The notes beneath the pieces were generated by a model that worked only from the letters and a program-made list of their open reading frames with translations, did not search any database and was not told the origin of the DNA. A DNA stretch of 64,000 nucleotides, taken from NCBI GenBank assembly GCA_013215295.1, contig JABSOZ010000019.1, positions 32,356 to 96,355 on the forward strand, given 5' to 3'. Shown piece after piece: positions 62,683 to 64,000 of this stretch (its first letter is position 1; every line of letters begins with the position of its first letter). Origin of the DNA: Colwellia sp. (lineage in GTDB: Bacteria; Pseudomonadota; Gammaproteobacteria; Enterobacterales; Alteromonadaceae). Made by a program: the position numbers and the translations under genes.

Positions 62683-63441
62683 ATGAAAAATGTGACGCTG
62701 TATGGATACCCGACAAGCCCATACGTTATTAAGGTAGGAAGTTTTCTAAAATATAAAAACATTCCGTTTGAGTATATACCGGTCAATCCAGTTTCGCCGA
62801 TACAAATCAAGTTTACGGGTCAAAGACAAGTGCCTGTATTAAAAATTGATCAAGAATGGCGGAAAGATTCTACTCAATTGGGTATATGGCTTGACGAACT
62901 GTTCCCTGAAAAACCACTATTAGGTAATAATGAGAGTGACACGAATGCCATTTTATTAATTGATAGATGGGTTAGTGACAACTTGATACTTGGAAAATTT
63001 CGAGCTGCTGTAGAATGGGAGAAAACTTGGGATGCACTGAGGAATGGTTGGTTGTTATCCCGGGCCGTCAATCACGGTACCAAGATACCGCTTTTTGTCC
63101 GCATCCTATGGCCGTTCTTTGTTAAAAAAGCCAAATTCATCGTCGACATGGTTTCACATCTGGATAAGAAAGAATCTATTGCAGCAATGCGCTTGAGATT
63201 GTGTGATGAATTTATTCAGCATCTGCAATCAGGTCCTTTTTTAGGTGGGCGACAACAGATATCGCTTGCGGATTTGTCAGCATATATGACTATTATTTCA
63301 AGCCATTTAATGGGAATGCATGCAGAATCACCATTTTTAAATAATGTACAAGTCGTAGATTGGTGTCGACGGGTTCAGGCTGAGTTACCTAACAATCCAT
63401 TACTGATACCGGATATCTTTATAGAAAGAGAGCATGTTTAG
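62683..63441 (+). CDS. Glutathione S-transferase-like protein
   Basis: About 252 residues. The N-terminal thioredoxin-like domain (VTLYGYPTSPYVIKVGSFLKY, then TGQRQVPVLKID with the cis-Pro) is followed by a helical domain (EFIQHLQSGPFLGGRQQISLADLSAYM). A Ser/Tyr in YPTSPY is placed for glutathione activation; the Cys of glutaredoxin types is absent. ATG at 62683 is preferred because AGGAT lies about 6 bases before it; an in-frame TTG 30 bases upstream has no such site. It stands alone. Substrate unknown. Confidence 0.85.
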   Translation: MKNVTLYGYPTSPYVIKVGSFLKYKNIPFEYIPVNPVSPIQIKFTGQRQVPVLKIDQEWRKDSTQLGIWLDELFPEKPLLGNNESDTNAILLIDRWVSDNLILGKFRAAVEWEKTWDALRNGWLLSRAVNHGTKIPLFVRILWPFFVKKAKFIVDMVSHLDKKESIAAMRLRLCDEFIQHLQSGPFLGGRQQISLADLSAYMTIISSHLMGMHAESPFLNNVQVVDWCRRVQAELPNNPLLIPDIFIEREHV

Positions 63442-64000
63442 CCTGTTTACAACTCAGGTGAAGGCATTTCTCTTTCCTAATAAAGCGCTACATTTCGCAG
63501 GCAATAAGAATGTCCAAAAAATATCTAATCATTGATGCGGAGATGTCGTGCTACCACCGATTGCGGGAAGTAGAATCATCCCTTTCGTGACTTGAGAAGT
63601 GGTCCTATACGCAGACATTAATGAATTAGGTGATCATTATCTTCAACGCGAAAGAAGTGTTCATCGCGCCTTAAAAGTTAATGTCTGCTTATCTAACGAT
63701 AGCGCGCCTAACCTTGAGTCATTTCGCCTAATCGATTGGGGCGTCTTCGTGGCGCTAGTGACTTTAGAAAAATGAACACTAGTAGTTTTCTCTCACCAAA
63801 AGCTACCGTCAATAAGTGCGTATTGTTGACGGTAGCGTTTGCTTTACTAACGACAGCTCCGAAAAGCCAATTACACCATATTGTTTTTATTGTTGTCTGG
63901 CGTTCTCTAACCTTCCCAAATAATTTTTATCAATATGATAGATAGTTGCTGTTTGAGAAGCATTAATTAGAACTCTCTCAGTGGATGAGCCATCTTTGTT
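63442..64000. other. Gene-free end with inverted repeats
   Basis: No supportable gene; a 69-residue frame at 63736-63945 has no ribosome site or motif. Two inverted repeats are present: GCAGACATTAA (63611-63621) with TTAATGTCTGC (63678-63688), and CTACCGTCAA (63803-63812) with TTGACGGTAG (63826-63835). The GTCTGC element also recurs in the gene-free intervals at 37.8 and 44.2 kb. Confidence 0.55.

Noticed and set aside
63736..63945. 69-residue plus-strand frame at the right end
   Set aside because: It spans an inverted repeat and shows no signal or family features.

Overview
The window looks like the chromosome of a cold-adapted marine gammaproteobacterium close to Colwellia/Thalassotalea (Alteromonadales). 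The basis is the low G+C, the gene style (GlyGly-CTERM tail, Caulobacter/Xanthomonas-type TonB receptor, DUF1302/DUF1329 pair) and family-level resemblance of the proteins; species is not determined. No tRNA, rRNA, CRISPR array, intact insertion sequence or prophage was seen.

Region 1 (1-4,800): a Tat-exported DUF1501 protein, a decayed chimeric pseudogene (multiheme cytochrome start joined to the end of a Fic-family gene), a lipoprotein serine hydrolase and about 1.5 kb of gene-free AT-rich DNA.

Region 2 (4,800-37,450) is the core of the window, a xylan-to-pentose-phosphate utilisation locus. Nine near-palindromic LacI-type sites (consensus TGWTAGCGCTAWCA) lie in front of nearly every transcription unit, and two paralogous LacI regulators are encoded inside it. 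The minus-strand operon xylB-xylA-tal-tkt-pgi-galM carries xylose into central metabolism. A divergent plus-strand unit encodes two sugar-porter MFS proteins around a Gfo/Idh/MocA oxidoreductase. A minus-strand operon encodes a GH26 lipoprotein, a cytoplasmic GH43 xylosidase, a phytanoyl-CoA-dioxygenase-family enzyme and a TIM-barrel glycosidase. A plus-strand unit encodes a TonB receptor and a surface lipoprotein with three copies of an unrecognised 130-residue module, followed by a secreted, cell-anchored GH26 enzyme and a GNAT protein. A flavin halogenase-like protein and an ADP-ribosylglycohydrolase-fold lipoprotein close the locus. The GH26 proteins resemble marine beta-1,3-xylanases and the GH43 has the length and motifs of xylosidases, so I infer that the substrate is algal beta-1,3-xylan, or a mixed-linkage xylan.

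Region 3 (38,400-43,950): a membrane LytTR regulator, a degenerate tandem repeat array, then an alpha/beta hydrolase lipoprotein, a PEBP-like secreted protein and a DUF5916/CBM9-like outer-membrane protein. It is flanked by gene-free stretches with dispersed hairpin repeats.

Region 4 (44,700-55,700): an alkyl-sulfate/alcohol module. Aldehyde dehydrogenase, iron alcohol dehydrogenase, DUF1329 and DUF1302 proteins face a PQQ-like propeller protein and an alkylsulfatase. A TetR regulator closes the block, and two GACAC-N5-GTGTC palindromes sit in the divergent promoter.

Region 5 (56,000-64,000): an orphan TonB receptor, a two-enzyme saccharopine pathway next to an NhaC-family transporter (probably lysine breakdown and uptake), a GST-like protein, and gene-free DNA with inverted repeats.
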